From assembly GCA_903935095.1 (NCBI GenBank), contig CAIZQH010000022.1, positions 1-64,000 on the forward strand: a DNA stretch of 64,000 bases. The letters run 5' to 3'. Below, piece after piece: positions 26,749 to 34,790 of this stretch; position 1 is the stretch's first letter, and each line of letters starts with the position of its first letter. The notes beneath the pieces were generated by a model. That model was not told the DNA's origin. It searched no databases and worked only from the letters and a program-made list of their open reading frames with translations. The stretch is from an uncultured Flavobacteriales bacterium (lineage in GTDB: Bacteria; Bacteroidota; Bacteroidia; Flavobacteriales_D; Crocinitomicaceae). Made by a program: the position numbers and the translations under genes.

Positions 26749-27018
26749 TTAACGACGAAGTCCTAATTCCTTAACCAACGCTCTGTATTTCTCGATATCT
26801 TTTCTTTTCAAATAATCCAAAAGACTACGACGCTTTCCAACTAAAAGTTGAAGTGAACGCTGTGTTCCGAAGTCCTTGCGGTTCTTTTTCAAATGCTCTG
26901 TTAAGTGACTGATTCGGTAAGTAAATAATGCCACTTGTCCTTCTGTAGAACCAGTGTTTACCTCAGATCCACCGTGTTGAGCGAAGATCTCTTTTTTCTT
27001 TTCTGAATTTAAATACAT
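26749..27018 (-). CDS. rpsO: 30S ribosomal protein S15
   Basis: This 89-residue protein binds 16S rRNA early in assembly of the small subunit. The sequence carries the S15 hallmarks HGGSEVNTGSTEGQVALFTYRI, LTEHLKKNRKDFGTQRSL and VGKRRSLLDYLKRKD. The length is standard. It has a good promoter (27076-27107) with a leader of about 50 nt, room for autoregulation by S15, and is followed by a hairpin and pnp. Confidence 0.98.
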   Translation of the reverse strand: MYLNSEKKKEIFAQHGGSEVNTGSTEGQVALFTYRISHLTEHLKKNRKDFGTQRSLQLLVGKRRSLLDYLKRKDIEKYRALVKELGLRR

Positions 27019-27075
27019 GCTAATATTTATGTAAATGATTATTATGTAGACTGACGCCCTTGGTCAATACGGGTG

Positions 27076-27107
27076 CAAAGATAGCTCAAGTTTTCAAAAG
27101 TGCCAAA
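27076..27107 (-). promoter_or_regulatory. rpsO promoter
   Basis: On the minus strand TTTG (27104-27107) is followed after 20 bp by TATCTTTG (27076-27083), a full match to the Bacteroidota consensus. It lies 57 bp before the rpsO start codon. Confidence 0.6.
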
Positions 27108-27121
27108 TTTAATTTTTGGAC

Positions 27122-27150
27122 AAAAAAAAACCTCCCGAGGGAGGTTTTTT
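27122..27150 (-). terminator. Intrinsic terminator of the 703-residue membrane protein gene
   Basis: AAAAAACCTCC and GGAGGTTTTTT form an 11-bp stem around a CGAG loop, with a T-tract on the minus strand. It lies 4 bp after the stop of the gene ending at 27154. Confidence 0.88.
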
Positions 27151-27153
27151 GTG

Positions 27154-29265
27154 TTAGTTTTCGTCTTCGCAAGAACTGCAATCGCAGCCACCATCATTGT
27201 AAAAGGCTAATGGAATCGATTCGCCATCGTTGCAATAATAATATTCTTCAGGGGCCTCAGAAATGGAAGCATCCTGAGCCAGGTTATCATCAATTACCAC
27301 ATCGTTCTGAACCTCATCTGCTACATTTTCGTTTTCCTCCGTATTGCCTTGAATAGACTCCTCTTTATTATCCTTCGGGTTGGCCGTTGTCATTTCATCG
27401 ACAAAAGAATCGACCCATTTCAATGGCTCATCCATTACTTTATTTGGATTCATTGCTCCTACTGCTAAAGCACCTAAAAGGATAAAAGCCAACCATGGTT
27501 GATTGGAATTTTTAGATTTTTCATCCTCAAATGCTGCAACTAAGCCAGATCCATTATAAGAATCGTAGGTAGATTGAACGGTTAAAGCAAATAATGCAAA
27601 AAAGAACGCAACGATTAGAGAGAACAAGGCATATTTTGAAATTAGGTAGAACAGGTAAGAAGTCGCATAACTAGACCAATTCCCTTTCAAGCTTTCCGTA
27701 TTCGCCTTTGCTGCAGCAATGAGTGCATCGTCATACTTAATCGTTCGCTCTCTTACCACTTGAATTTTATCCAACTCAATTGTCATTGAAGTGATTAATT
27801 CCGTGTAATAATTGGAAGCCAGCGGATTCACAAGGATTTCAGTTAAAGCTCTTTTTGCTTCGTCTATTTGAACGTTATACGTTTTTATCGATTCATCTAG
27901 GTTTTTGATCTCTTCCTTTTTTGAATCTTCTAATTCCTTTGAGAATTTTTCTGAAGCTTCAACTCGGCCATCAAATTCCTTGCGCGTATTCACGGGTTTC
28001 AAATCCGTTCCAAATGAACCAGCTTCGGAAATAAATGAGGTAAACAACTTGTTTTCACCTACTTTATAGTACAATTCACATTCTTGTTTTAGTGAATCTA
28101 GTTCATTAGAAAAGGCATTTTCTTTCGTTGAATCAGCATTCATCAAAAGGTCTTTTTCATCAGAAGTCGTATACACTTTTAGGTCTTTATTCAATTGATC
28201 GAGTTTATCATCTAAATGAACTTGCACAATCGATTTTCCTGCTTGATCTGAGACCATTTTAAGTACAGCAATTGGCAACAAAGTAATGATTGTGCCAATA
28301 ATTGCCACAAATAAATATTGATAACAGAATGATAAAGAGCGCTTGAATGATTCGACAAAGAAAACTCGAATTTTTTCCACCCAATTTTTCTCATTTGTTG
28401 TATTGGAATAAATAACACCAATGGAACTAGAGAATAAAAGGGATAAAGCTATCAACCCTGTAATCAAGAATCCTACGATTGTTGGAACATGTAATATTCC
28501 CGCAAATGTACCTCCCAATTTAATAGAAGCATCTCCTTTGTTTAAGAAGTATAAGATACCGACTATAGCAATAGCAAAGCCACACAATGCTAAGGTAAAC
28601 AGGACGGATTTCATCGCTGCTGCCCTTGTTCCATAAATATGCTCCGATACAATCCATGTTAATGTTAACGCAGCTATAACCAATGTTCCATATTCACTAA
28701 TTGCATTGTTATTTGCCATAAATGCAATAAACATTAAAATTGCTGCAAGCACAGACCCAATCAATGATGGCCATAAAACACGGTGATAAAACGCTCTATT
28801 TAAAACAGATGGCACGCTTCTAATGACTCCTAAAAGGGCGTGAAATGGCATTTTTATCAGATAATGATAGGCTAGTTTTAACAACATCCAAACGGAAGGT
28901 GAAACAACATTTTCCCAAATCCAAAAGAATAAAAACTTGATCCATTTAAATAAGAAATCGGAAATAAAACGTGTCACTTCTAACACAAAGAAAACGGAAT
29001 AGATAAATACATTGTATAAAAAGGATAAAGCGATTCCTAGAATGGCAAATGGCATAAACCAATTTGATTTTTCTGAGATTTTAGCCGCCAAACTATTCCG
29101 GTCGATTATACCATCGGGTTTTTTACTCATCCAATTGGAGAGAATAAACCCTCCCAAGGAAATTACAAGCCAATTTGCAATAAAAAAGGTCACCCAATTT
29201 GCAAACATTGATTGGGGTCCAAAAAGCATAGACATCGCTTGCTCTGGTAATTTTAATAATTCCAT
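27154..29265 (-). CDS. Polytopic membrane protein of unknown family with LDLa-like C-terminal motif
   Basis: I do not recognise this 703-residue protein as a whole. It has about nine hydrophobic segments in the first 350 residues, a soluble coiled-coil-like region at about 350-545 (charged, with ELDSLKQECELYYK and SKKEEIKNLDESIK), then two more membrane segments (about 555-580 and 605-625). An acidic tail ends in a cysteine motif. The last 26 residues hold Cys678, Cys694, Cys696 and Cys699 in CNDGESIPLAFYNDGGCDC and then SSCEDEN. This resembles the calcium-binding core of LDL-receptor class A modules and of the glucosidase II beta N-terminus (CxDGxxIPxxxxNDGxCDCxDGSDE). It is a single gene with its own terminator. 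Role unknown. Confidence 0.8.
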   Translation of the reverse strand: MELLKLPEQAMSMLFGPQSMFANWVTFFIANWLVISLGGFILSNWMSKKPDGIIDRNSLAAKISEKSNWFMPFAILGIALSFLYNVFIYSVFFVLEVTRFISDFLFKWIKFLFFWIWENVVSPSVWMLLKLAYHYLIKMPFHALLGVIRSVPSVLNRAFYHRVLWPSLIGSVLAAILMFIAFMANNNAISEYGTLVIAALTLTWIVSEHIYGTRAAAMKSVLFTLALCGFAIAIVGILYFLNKGDASIKLGGTFAGILHVPTIVGFLITGLIALSLLFSSSIGVIYSNTTNEKNWVEKIRVFFVESFKRSLSFCYQYLFVAIIGTIITLLPIAVLKMVSDQAGKSIVQVHLDDKLDQLNKDLKVYTTSDEKDLLMNADSTKENAFSNELDSLKQECELYYKVGENKLFTSFISEAGSFGTDLKPVNTRKEFDGRVEASEKFSKELEDSKKEEIKNLDESIKTYNVQIDEAKRALTEILVNPLASNYYTELITSMTIELDKIQVVRERTIKYDDALIAAAKANTESLKGNWSSYATSYLFYLISKYALFSLIVAFFFALFALTVQSTYDSYNGSGLVAAFEDEKSKNSNQPWLAFILLGALAVGAMNPNKVMDEPLKWVDSFVDEMTTANPKDNKEESIQGNTEENENVADEVQNDVVIDDNLAQDASISEAPEEYYYCNDGESIPLAFYNDGGCDCSSCEDEN

Positions 29266-29415
29266 AGTAGTAAAATTTAGTAGGTTAGTTCTTGAAAGTT
29301 AGGAATAATAATGATCATTTATCATTTAACTTATTGATTTATCAACACTTATGTTGTTTTCGTGTTGATAAGTACCTGAAATAACAAGAAAAAAGCGTTT
29401 GCAGGAATTTTCAAT

Positions 29416-29423
29416 TATCTTTG
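29416..29423 (+). promoter_or_regulatory. Putative -7 element of the riboswitch transcript (TATCTTTG)
   Basis: TATCTTTG matches TAnnTTTG and lies just before the riboswitch. A TTTG is found 14 bp upstream (29398-29401), shorter than the usual spacing. Confidence 0.4.
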
Positions 29424-29430
29424 CCACGTA

Positions 29431-29625
29431 CATTGGTTCTCATTTTTGAGATTAATAAGGAATCCGGTTTGAATCCGGAGCTGTATCTGCAGCTGTAAAT
29501 GTCTAAAATGCAATTCATTAAGTCACTGAGCGATTGGGAAGACGAATTGAAAGGGACATGAGCCAGAAGACTTGCCCATGAACAGAGAGAAGACTTCAGA
29601 TAAAGGTCGGACTCGCCAAGGGTGT
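29431..29625 (+). ncRNA. Cobalamin riboswitch
   Basis: The region has the ordered blocks of a cobalamin aptamer: TTGGTTCTC near 29433, the AATCCGGTTTGAATCCGGAGCTG core at 29461-29483, GCAGCTGTAA at 29489-29498, GTCACTGAG at 29522-29530, TGGGAAGACG at 29535-29544, and the B12 box AGCCAGAAGACTTGCC at 29571-29586. A small hairpin, GGGTG-TTTTG-CATCC (about 29620-29634), follows and may be part of the expression platform. No strong terminator lies between aptamer and gene, so control may be translational or through folding of the leader (inference). High cobalamin would be expected to lower expression of the downstream gene. Confidence 0.92.
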
Positions 29626-29698
29626 TTTGCATCCTAGCTTTTCCTACTTTTTTCTTCTTCTAGTTTTTTATTGTTTCACATTCAAAAAAACAGAACGA

Positions 29699-30955
29699 AT
29701 GAAAAAGGCATTGATTACATTAAGTTTATTTGCAAGCACATGGAGCTTTGCACAAAATCAATTACACCAAGTTTTGGTCGTAAATGAGGGTTATTTTGAT
29801 TACCAAACAGGTGCCATCTTAGAACCTGTGACCATTGGGAGTTACAATCCAACAACGCAACTATACCAGGTGGTTGATACCTTGGAAAATATGCGTTTCG
29901 CATCCGATTTAGTGATTGACGGGAATTTCTATTTCGTAGCGGCAGATTCGAAAATCTTTAAAATGGAATTAAATACACATCAAGAAATCGCGAGCGTTGC
30001 TTGTCCAGGTGTTCGTAACCTTGCGGTTTACCAAAATAAATTGGTCGCGACTCGTGGAGAGTACTTGACAACTTTCGATTCCTATTTGCATGTATACAAC
30101 ATCGCGGACTTGCAATTAATTCAAGCGTTTGATACAGTGACCGGTCCAAAATGGGCAACTCAAAACATCGTGATTGACGGAACAACAGCCTACCTAGTGG
30201 TAAACAACGCTTACGATTGGGGAAATGAGAAAGGAATCATTGGCCAATTAAACCTCTCGAACCTATCTTATGGAAACGAAGTGGATTTAGGTCCGGAAGG
30301 GAAAAATCCAGATAACCTTATCAAATTTGGATCTGCGCTTTACACGGTAAACAACAAAGACTGGAATGGAACGTCGATTTCGAAATTCGAATTAGCAACA
30401 AACACGCCGTCAACTGTAAATATTGCTAATACCATCGCTGGATGCGGCACTTCCGCTTTAAGAGATGACAAAATTACTTATCAAATTTCCATGGAGACGA
30501 GTTTAAACAACTTTGATATCAATGGAATGAATAACATTGGTCCAGTAAACGGCATCAACGTAAATTTCTACGAACTTGCACAAGAACCAATCAGTGGTGA
30601 ATTTTATGCTTCAACGACGGATTTCTTCTCGACAGGAACCGTTTTCATATACGATGTCATGAATACCGAAGTCCATCAATTCGCTGCCGGTGTTTCCCCT
30701 GGAACCATCGTTTTTGATATTCGATCATCAGCCGGAATAAATGAAACAAGTGCCAACTTTAGTGTTTCTCCGAATCCTACGAATGACATCCTAACGATCC
30801 AAGGCAAATCAGCAAATGAATTGGTTTCCCTACTAGACCTAAATGGAACAACTGTTCTTTCAAGTACCGATACAAGCTTAAATATTTCAGAACTTCCCGC
30901 AGGGATTTACTATGTAAGCATCAACGGAACTTGTCAAAAAGTGATCAAACTTTAA
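29699..30955 (+). CDS. T9SS-secreted beta-propeller protein, BtuG-like (DUF5074/YncE-like)
   Basis: This 418-residue protein has a signal peptide (MKKALITLSLFASTWSFAQ), then a repeat-rich beta-propeller-like region (SDLVIDGNFYFVAADSKIFKM, GVRNLAVYQNKLVATRG, GPEGKNPDNLIKFG). It ends with a T9SS type A sorting domain (FSVSPNPTNDILTI ... LPAGIYYVSINGTCQKVIKL). The position directly behind a cobalamin riboswitch, together with the fold, points to a surface corrinoid-binding protein related to BtuG of Bacteroides. BtuG is a lipoprotein, whereas this one would be delivered by T9SS. I chose the ATG at 29699: the longer frame back to 29627 would run into the riboswitch region and spoil the signal peptide. 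No btuB-type receptor gene is adjacent. Confidence 0.85.
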   Translation: MKKALITLSLFASTWSFAQNQLHQVLVVNEGYFDYQTGAILEPVTIGSYNPTTQLYQVVDTLENMRFASDLVIDGNFYFVAADSKIFKMELNTHQEIASVACPGVRNLAVYQNKLVATRGEYLTTFDSYLHVYNIADLQLIQAFDTVTGPKWATQNIVIDGTTAYLVVNNAYDWGNEKGIIGQLNLSNLSYGNEVDLGPEGKNPDNLIKFGSALYTVNNKDWNGTSISKFELATNTPSTVNIANTIAGCGTSALRDDKITYQISMETSLNNFDINGMNNIGPVNGINVNFYELAQEPISGEFYASTTDFFSTGTVFIYDVMNTEVHQFAAGVSPGTIVFDIRSSAGINETSANFSVSPNPTNDILTIQGKSANELVSLLDLNGTTVLSSTDTSLNISELPAGIYYVSINGTCQKVIKL

Positions 30956-30974
30956 CATTCATTTCGTACCATTT

Positions 30975-31003
30975 AAATCCCGGCATTGTCGGGATTTTTT
31001 TTT
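30975..31003 (+). terminator. Intrinsic terminator of the BtuG-like gene
   Basis: AAATCCCG (30975-30982) pairs with CGGGATTT (30990-30997), followed by a T-run to 31003. Confidence 0.88.
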
Positions 31004-31034
31004 GCCTGAAACTTCGAACAAGTCGTTTGTTTAT

Positions 31035-31042
31035 TAACTTTG
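31035..31042 (+). promoter_or_regulatory. Putative -7 element of the phosphoribosyltransferase-murQ operon (TAACTTTG)
   Basis: TAACTTTG matches TAnnTTTG and lies 20 bp before the ATG at 31063. No TTG at the usual spacing is visible. Confidence 0.4.
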
Positions 31043-31062
31043 ATTTATAATTCAATTTCACT

Positions 31063-31557
31063 ATGCAAATCATCCTGAATCACCAGCAAATCGAACAAAA
31101 AATCATCCGAATTGGTCACCAAATTTTGGAGAACTGTTTCGAAGAAGAACGCATCTTCATTGGTGGGATTGCGGGAAATGGAAGCATCATTGCTCAAAAA
31201 CTGACAGAAATCATCCGGGCAAATAGTTCGCTTGAGGTCGTTTGTTTTGAAATCAAGGTCAACAAAGATGAACCATGGAGCGAGGCGATTCAGTTATCCA
31301 TAGACGAACAGGATTTAAAAAAAGGTTTTATTATTCTAGTTGATGATGTCATCAATTCAGGAAAGACCATGCAATACGCATTAATGAAGTTCTTAGAACA
31401 AGCAACGAAAGCGATTAAAACCGTTGCATTGATTGATCGTCAGCACCGACGTTATCCGATTAAAACAGATTTCGCTGGACTTGGTTTATCTACCACATTG
31501 AAAAATCACGTGGAAGTTGATTTGAACGACACCGATTCGAAAGCTTATTTGCATTGA
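31063..31557 (+). CDS. Phosphoribosyltransferase, PyrR-like
   Basis: This 164-residue type I phosphoribosyltransferase has the PRPP-binding loop in FIILVDDVINSGKTMQYAL (residues about 95-113) and FIGGIAGNGSIIAQKL near the pyrophosphate loop. Size and order fit PyrR or uracil/hypoxanthine phosphoribosyltransferases of Bacteroidota, but the base substrate cannot be read from the sequence, and no pyrimidine genes are adjacent. It starts a compact operon: murQ begins 1 bp after its stop. Confidence 0.82.
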   Translation: MQIILNHQQIEQKIIRIGHQILENCFEEERIFIGGIAGNGSIIAQKLTEIIRANSSLEVVCFEIKVNKDEPWSEAIQLSIDEQDLKKGFIILVDDVINSGKTMQYALMKFLEQATKAIKTVALIDRQHRRYPIKTDFAGLGLSTTLKNHVEVDLNDTDSKAYLH

Positions 31558-31558
31558 C

Positions 31559-32368
31559 ATGAAAAAAGTAACCGAATCAAGCTCACATTACCAGGACTTA
31601 GAACAGATGTCCACCATGGACTTGCTCACCAACATCAACAGAGAAGATCAAACTGTGGCACTTTCTATACAAAAAGAAATCCCTGCCATCGAAGCGTTTG
31701 TGAATGCCTGCAGTGAACGCATGGCTCGAGGTGGAAGGTTGTTTTACATTGGCGCAGGAACGAGCGGTCGACTAGGTATCGTAGATGCGAGTGAATGTCC
31801 ACCAACATTCGGCATTGATCATGGCATCGTTGTCGGAATCATTGCTGGAGGTGACGCAGCGATTCGCAGAGCAGTAGAATTTGCCGAAGATGACCGAAAT
31901 CAAGCGTGGATAGACTTAGCGGATTTTTCCTTGACTTCATTGGATACCCTTGTCGGAATTGCTGCGAGCGGAAGTACACCATATGTTCTCGGTGGAATCG
32001 AAAAAGCAAAGGAACATGGAATCTTAACTGCAGGGATTTCCTGCAATCCAGATTCTCCCTTAGCTGCTGCGGTAGATTTTCCCATTGCACCCGTTGTTGG
32101 ACCTGAATTCGTTACAGGAAGTACCCGTATGAAATCTGGAACAGCGCAAAAATTGGTTTTGAATATGATTTCGACCAGTTTGATGATCAAACTAGGAAGA
32201 GTAAAAGGAAATAAAATGGTGGATATGCAATTAAGTAACCACAAATTAGTCGACCGCGGTGCGCGAATGGTCGCGGATGAAACAGGAGTTTCCATGCCTG
32301 AAGCACAAGCGCTTTTATTGGAACATGGCTCCGTGCGCAAAGCAGTTGATTATTTTAAGCAATTATAA
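31559..32368 (+). CDS. murQ: N-acetylmuramic acid 6-phosphate etherase
   Basis: This 269-residue SIS-fold lyase splits MurNAc 6-phosphate into GlcNAc 6-phosphate and D-lactate in cell-wall recycling. MurQ features are clear: TESSSHYQDLEQMST, FYIGAGTSGRLGIVDASECPPTFG (catalytic Glu in SECPP), GIAASGSTPYV, and GPEFVTGSTRMKSGTAQKLVLNM. The length is slightly below the about 300 of E. coli MurQ because the C-terminal helical domain is short. The stop overlaps the start of the ureohydrolase gene by one base (TAATG). Confidence 0.95.
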   Translation: MKKVTESSSHYQDLEQMSTMDLLTNINREDQTVALSIQKEIPAIEAFVNACSERMARGGRLFYIGAGTSGRLGIVDASECPPTFGIDHGIVVGIIAGGDAAIRRAVEFAEDDRNQAWIDLADFSLTSLDTLVGIAASGSTPYVLGGIEKAKEHGILTAGISCNPDSPLAAAVDFPIAPVVGPEFVTGSTRMKSGTAQKLVLNMISTSLMIKLGRVKGNKMVDMQLSNHKLVDRGARMVADETGVSMPEAQALLLEHGSVRKAVDYFKQL

Positions 32369-33414
32369 TGAGTGAATTTGATCCAAATGGCGTCGGAATC
32401 GCCAACGGAAATATTTTTGGATTTCCTTATACAGAAACGGAAGCGGACATTGTCATTGTTCCCATTCCATGGGACGCAACAGCTTCCTACGGAAAAGGGA
32501 CGAGTGATGGGCCCGAAGCTATTTTAGAGGCATCCACGCAACTCGACTTTTTTCACCCAGATTTAGATCGAGCTTACGATACGAAAGTATACATGTCACC
32601 CATTTCAAAAGAATGGAAAGACATCAATGCACATTGCTGTGAACAAGGAATAGAATACATTCAGTTTTTAGAATCCAACGGTGAGGAAAAAGCACGATTG
32701 AAATACCAAACGGTACTGGATGAAATCAACACCGCTCATGAAGCCTTGAGAGCGAATTTAAAAGAACGTTGCTTAGAATTATTGAAGCAAGGGAAAATCC
32801 CAGCGGTCTTGGGTGGAGAACACTCTACCCCACTAGGACTTATGGAGGCCTTGAACGAAACCTACGAGGACTTTGGCGTCTTGCAAATTGACGCGCATGC
32901 GGACCTTCGCGATGCGTATGAAGGATTTTCACAATCACATGCTAGCATTATGTTTAATGTCCTTCATCATGCTCAAAACATGTCCAAACTAGTACAAGTT
33001 GGCATTCGCGATGTTTCAGAACGAGAAGTGTTTTTAAGCCGTAATTCCAGTCGTGTTCAAACCTATTACGATTGGAACATTAAAAATGAACAATACACAG
33101 GAAGAACATGGTCGGATCAAGTGAGCGAACTGATTCAACACCTACCCATGAATGTATACGTATCCTTCGACATTGACGGATTAAAACCCGAGTTATGTCC
33201 ACATACTGGAACACCCGTTGCAGGTGGATTCGAGCTACAAGAAGTGAGTTATTTGTTGTTCGCCTTGGTTGAATCTGGACGTAAAATTATTGGGTTTGAT
33301 TTAAATGAAGTAGCTCCAGGTCCAGAAGGGGATTGGGATGCGAATGTCGGAGCAAGAGCTCTTTGGCAATTGGTATGCGCTTGTGAAAAATCACGTCGAA
33401 ATCACTTAGGATAA
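32368..33414 (+). CDS. Agmatinase/arginase-family ureohydrolase
   Basis: This 348-residue binuclear manganese enzyme hydrolyses a guanidino or formimino substrate. Metal ligands are visible in GGEHS, DAHADLRDAYEG and SFDIDGLKPELCP. The N-terminal extension FDPNGVGIANGNIFGFPYTE is typical of the agmatinase-like group of Flavobacteriia, some of which may be formimidoylglutamases, so the substrate is open. It is translationally coupled: its start overlaps the murQ stop, and its own stop overlaps the next start. Confidence 0.9.
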   Translation: MSEFDPNGVGIANGNIFGFPYTETEADIVIVPIPWDATASYGKGTSDGPEAILEASTQLDFFHPDLDRAYDTKVYMSPISKEWKDINAHCCEQGIEYIQFLESNGEEKARLKYQTVLDEINTAHEALRANLKERCLELLKQGKIPAVLGGEHSTPLGLMEALNETYEDFGVLQIDAHADLRDAYEGFSQSHASIMFNVLHHAQNMSKLVQVGIRDVSEREVFLSRNSSRVQTYYDWNIKNEQYTGRTWSDQVSELIQHLPMNVYVSFDIDGLKPELCPHTGTPVAGGFELQEVSYLLFALVESGRKIIGFDLNEVAPGPEGDWDANVGARALWQLVCACEKSRRNHLG

Positions 33415-33923
33415 TGGATCAATTCAAACAATACGGAATCATCTCCTTCATTGGCATAGTCATTTTTAGTGGAATGTACTGTAGCATTCAACTGATGGAA
33501 TGGCAATTTTTTCCTTATTTGCAATTGGCAATTTTGAGTTTACTCAGCCTATTGATTGCACTCATCAACTATTTTCACCAGGATAAATCATCCACTTCTT
33601 TTTTGATATCCACATGGGTATTTGTGGGATTTGAATGGCTCATTTGTTTGATCCTATTCAATCAACCGAATGTATTGCTAGACTATGCACAGTTAATGTT
33701 CATTCCACTGGTCTATTTTATTTATTTCGCTTTATTCCAATTGATCTGGAGGAGAGCTGCACACATTCAAAAAAGAGCTAAGATTGTATTTTACTTATTG
33801 ATTCCAAGTACCTTAATATTCTTCATTTCTCCAAGTGTTTGGAGCGCGGGTGGAATGGAATTATTGTTTGTACTCTTTATTGGACTTATCCTATTTAGCA
33901 AACCTATTTCTTCGGCGAAATAA
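33414..33923 (+). CDS. Small polytopic membrane protein, unknown function
   Basis: I do not recognise this 169-residue protein. It has about six hydrophobic segments (roughly residues 8-28, 34-52, 62-82, 88-112, 122-140 and 146-163) and no signal peptide cleavage site. It is the last gene of the operon, and its ATG overlaps the ureohydrolase stop codon. Its 3' end overlaps the convergent NlpC/P60 gene by 20 bp. Confidence 0.78.
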   Translation: MDQFKQYGIISFIGIVIFSGMYCSIQLMEWQFFPYLQLAILSLLSLLIALINYFHQDKSSTSFLISTWVFVGFEWLICLILFNQPNVLLDYAQLMFIPLVYFIYFALFQLIWRRAAHIQKRAKIVFYLLIPSTLIFFISPSVWSAGGMELLFVLFIGLILFSKPISSAK

Positions 33924-34788
33924 AGGTACCGTATCCCACGATGCGTGGTTTCCAATAGCTAGATGATTCGATTTCCACGATGGAAATTCCTTTTGAACTA
34001 CTGGCATGGATCATTGTTTTTGGTTGACCTTTTTCGTTGATCAAAATTCCTACGTGATTGACTTCTCCCCCATTTGAAAAGAATACGAAATCACCAATTT
34101 GAGCTTCATCCTCACTTAATTGAATGCTCGAATCAAATTGATCCGCTGCTCTTCTTGGAATGTTCTTCCCATATTGTTGCAAAACGAAACTCGTGAATCC
34201 ACTACAATCGAATCCACTCGGATCTATGCCGGCAGGTACATACGGAACACCTAATTGTTTTTTGGCGATGTCAATCAACTCATTTCGTTCCTTTAACTCG
34301 GGACGATTGGACACCAAGACATTTCCCTTATTTCCATCAACCTCAATGAGTGGTAAATCCGTGAAAAACTGTTGAACAAACCTCTGCCAATTAGCATGAT
34401 CAAAGGATTTACTTTGTTTCCTGATTGCTAACCAAGAATCTAAGTCCTTTTTTAAGAAACTTACTTCTGAAATGTGTGCTTTGATGATTTTCTGACCCTT
34501 GAATGTTCCCTTCAATTCCAACAAAAAAGATTTGGCCTCCTCGATTCTTGTTTGATGTCGCCTGTACCAATGCTCATCCTGAGCTAATTGCAATGCTGAA
34601 ATGGCCTGATAATATGCTGGAAGCTTTGAGAAATCATAATCTGGCTTATCCAATAAGCGCATTGATTTTCGATAAACAAGTTTGTAGTATCCTTGATCGT
34701 AGAGCATTTCGAGGTGATCAATCGCTGGATTCTGTGCTAAACCATGAAAACTAATAAAGAGTAAAAAGAAACTAAAAATCCGATTCAT
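33904..34788 (-). CDS. Secreted C40-family (NlpC/P60) peptidase
   Basis: A 294-residue periplasmic cell-wall hydrolase that would cut peptide stems of peptidoglycan. A signal peptide (MNRIFSFFLLFISFHGLAQ) is followed by an about 150-residue helical N-domain and a C-terminal NlpC/P60 domain. The catalytic Cys is in DPSGFDCSGFTSFV and the His in NHVGILI, with a third polar residue (His) in MIHASSSKG. The gene begins 2 bp after the stop of the upstream 364-residue protein gene on the same strand, so the two are probably one operon. Confidence 0.9.
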   Translation of the reverse strand: MNRIFSFFLLFISFHGLAQNPAIDHLEMLYDQGYYKLVYRKSMRLLDKPDYDFSKLPAYYQAISALQLAQDEHWYRRHQTRIEEAKSFLLELKGTFKGQKIIKAHISEVSFLKKDLDSWLAIRKQSKSFDHANWQRFVQQFFTDLPLIEVDGNKGNVLVSNRPELKERNELIDIAKKQLGVPYVPAGIDPSGFDCSGFTSFVLQQYGKNIPRRAADQFDSSIQLSEDEAQIGDFVFFSNGGEVNHVGILINEKGQPKTMIHASSSKGISIVEIESSSYWKPRIVGYGTFISPKK

Positions 34789-34790
34789 TT

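Noticed and set aside
31900-32340. 146-residue frame antisense to murQ
   Set aside because: murQ is conserved over this region; the antisense frame has no motif.
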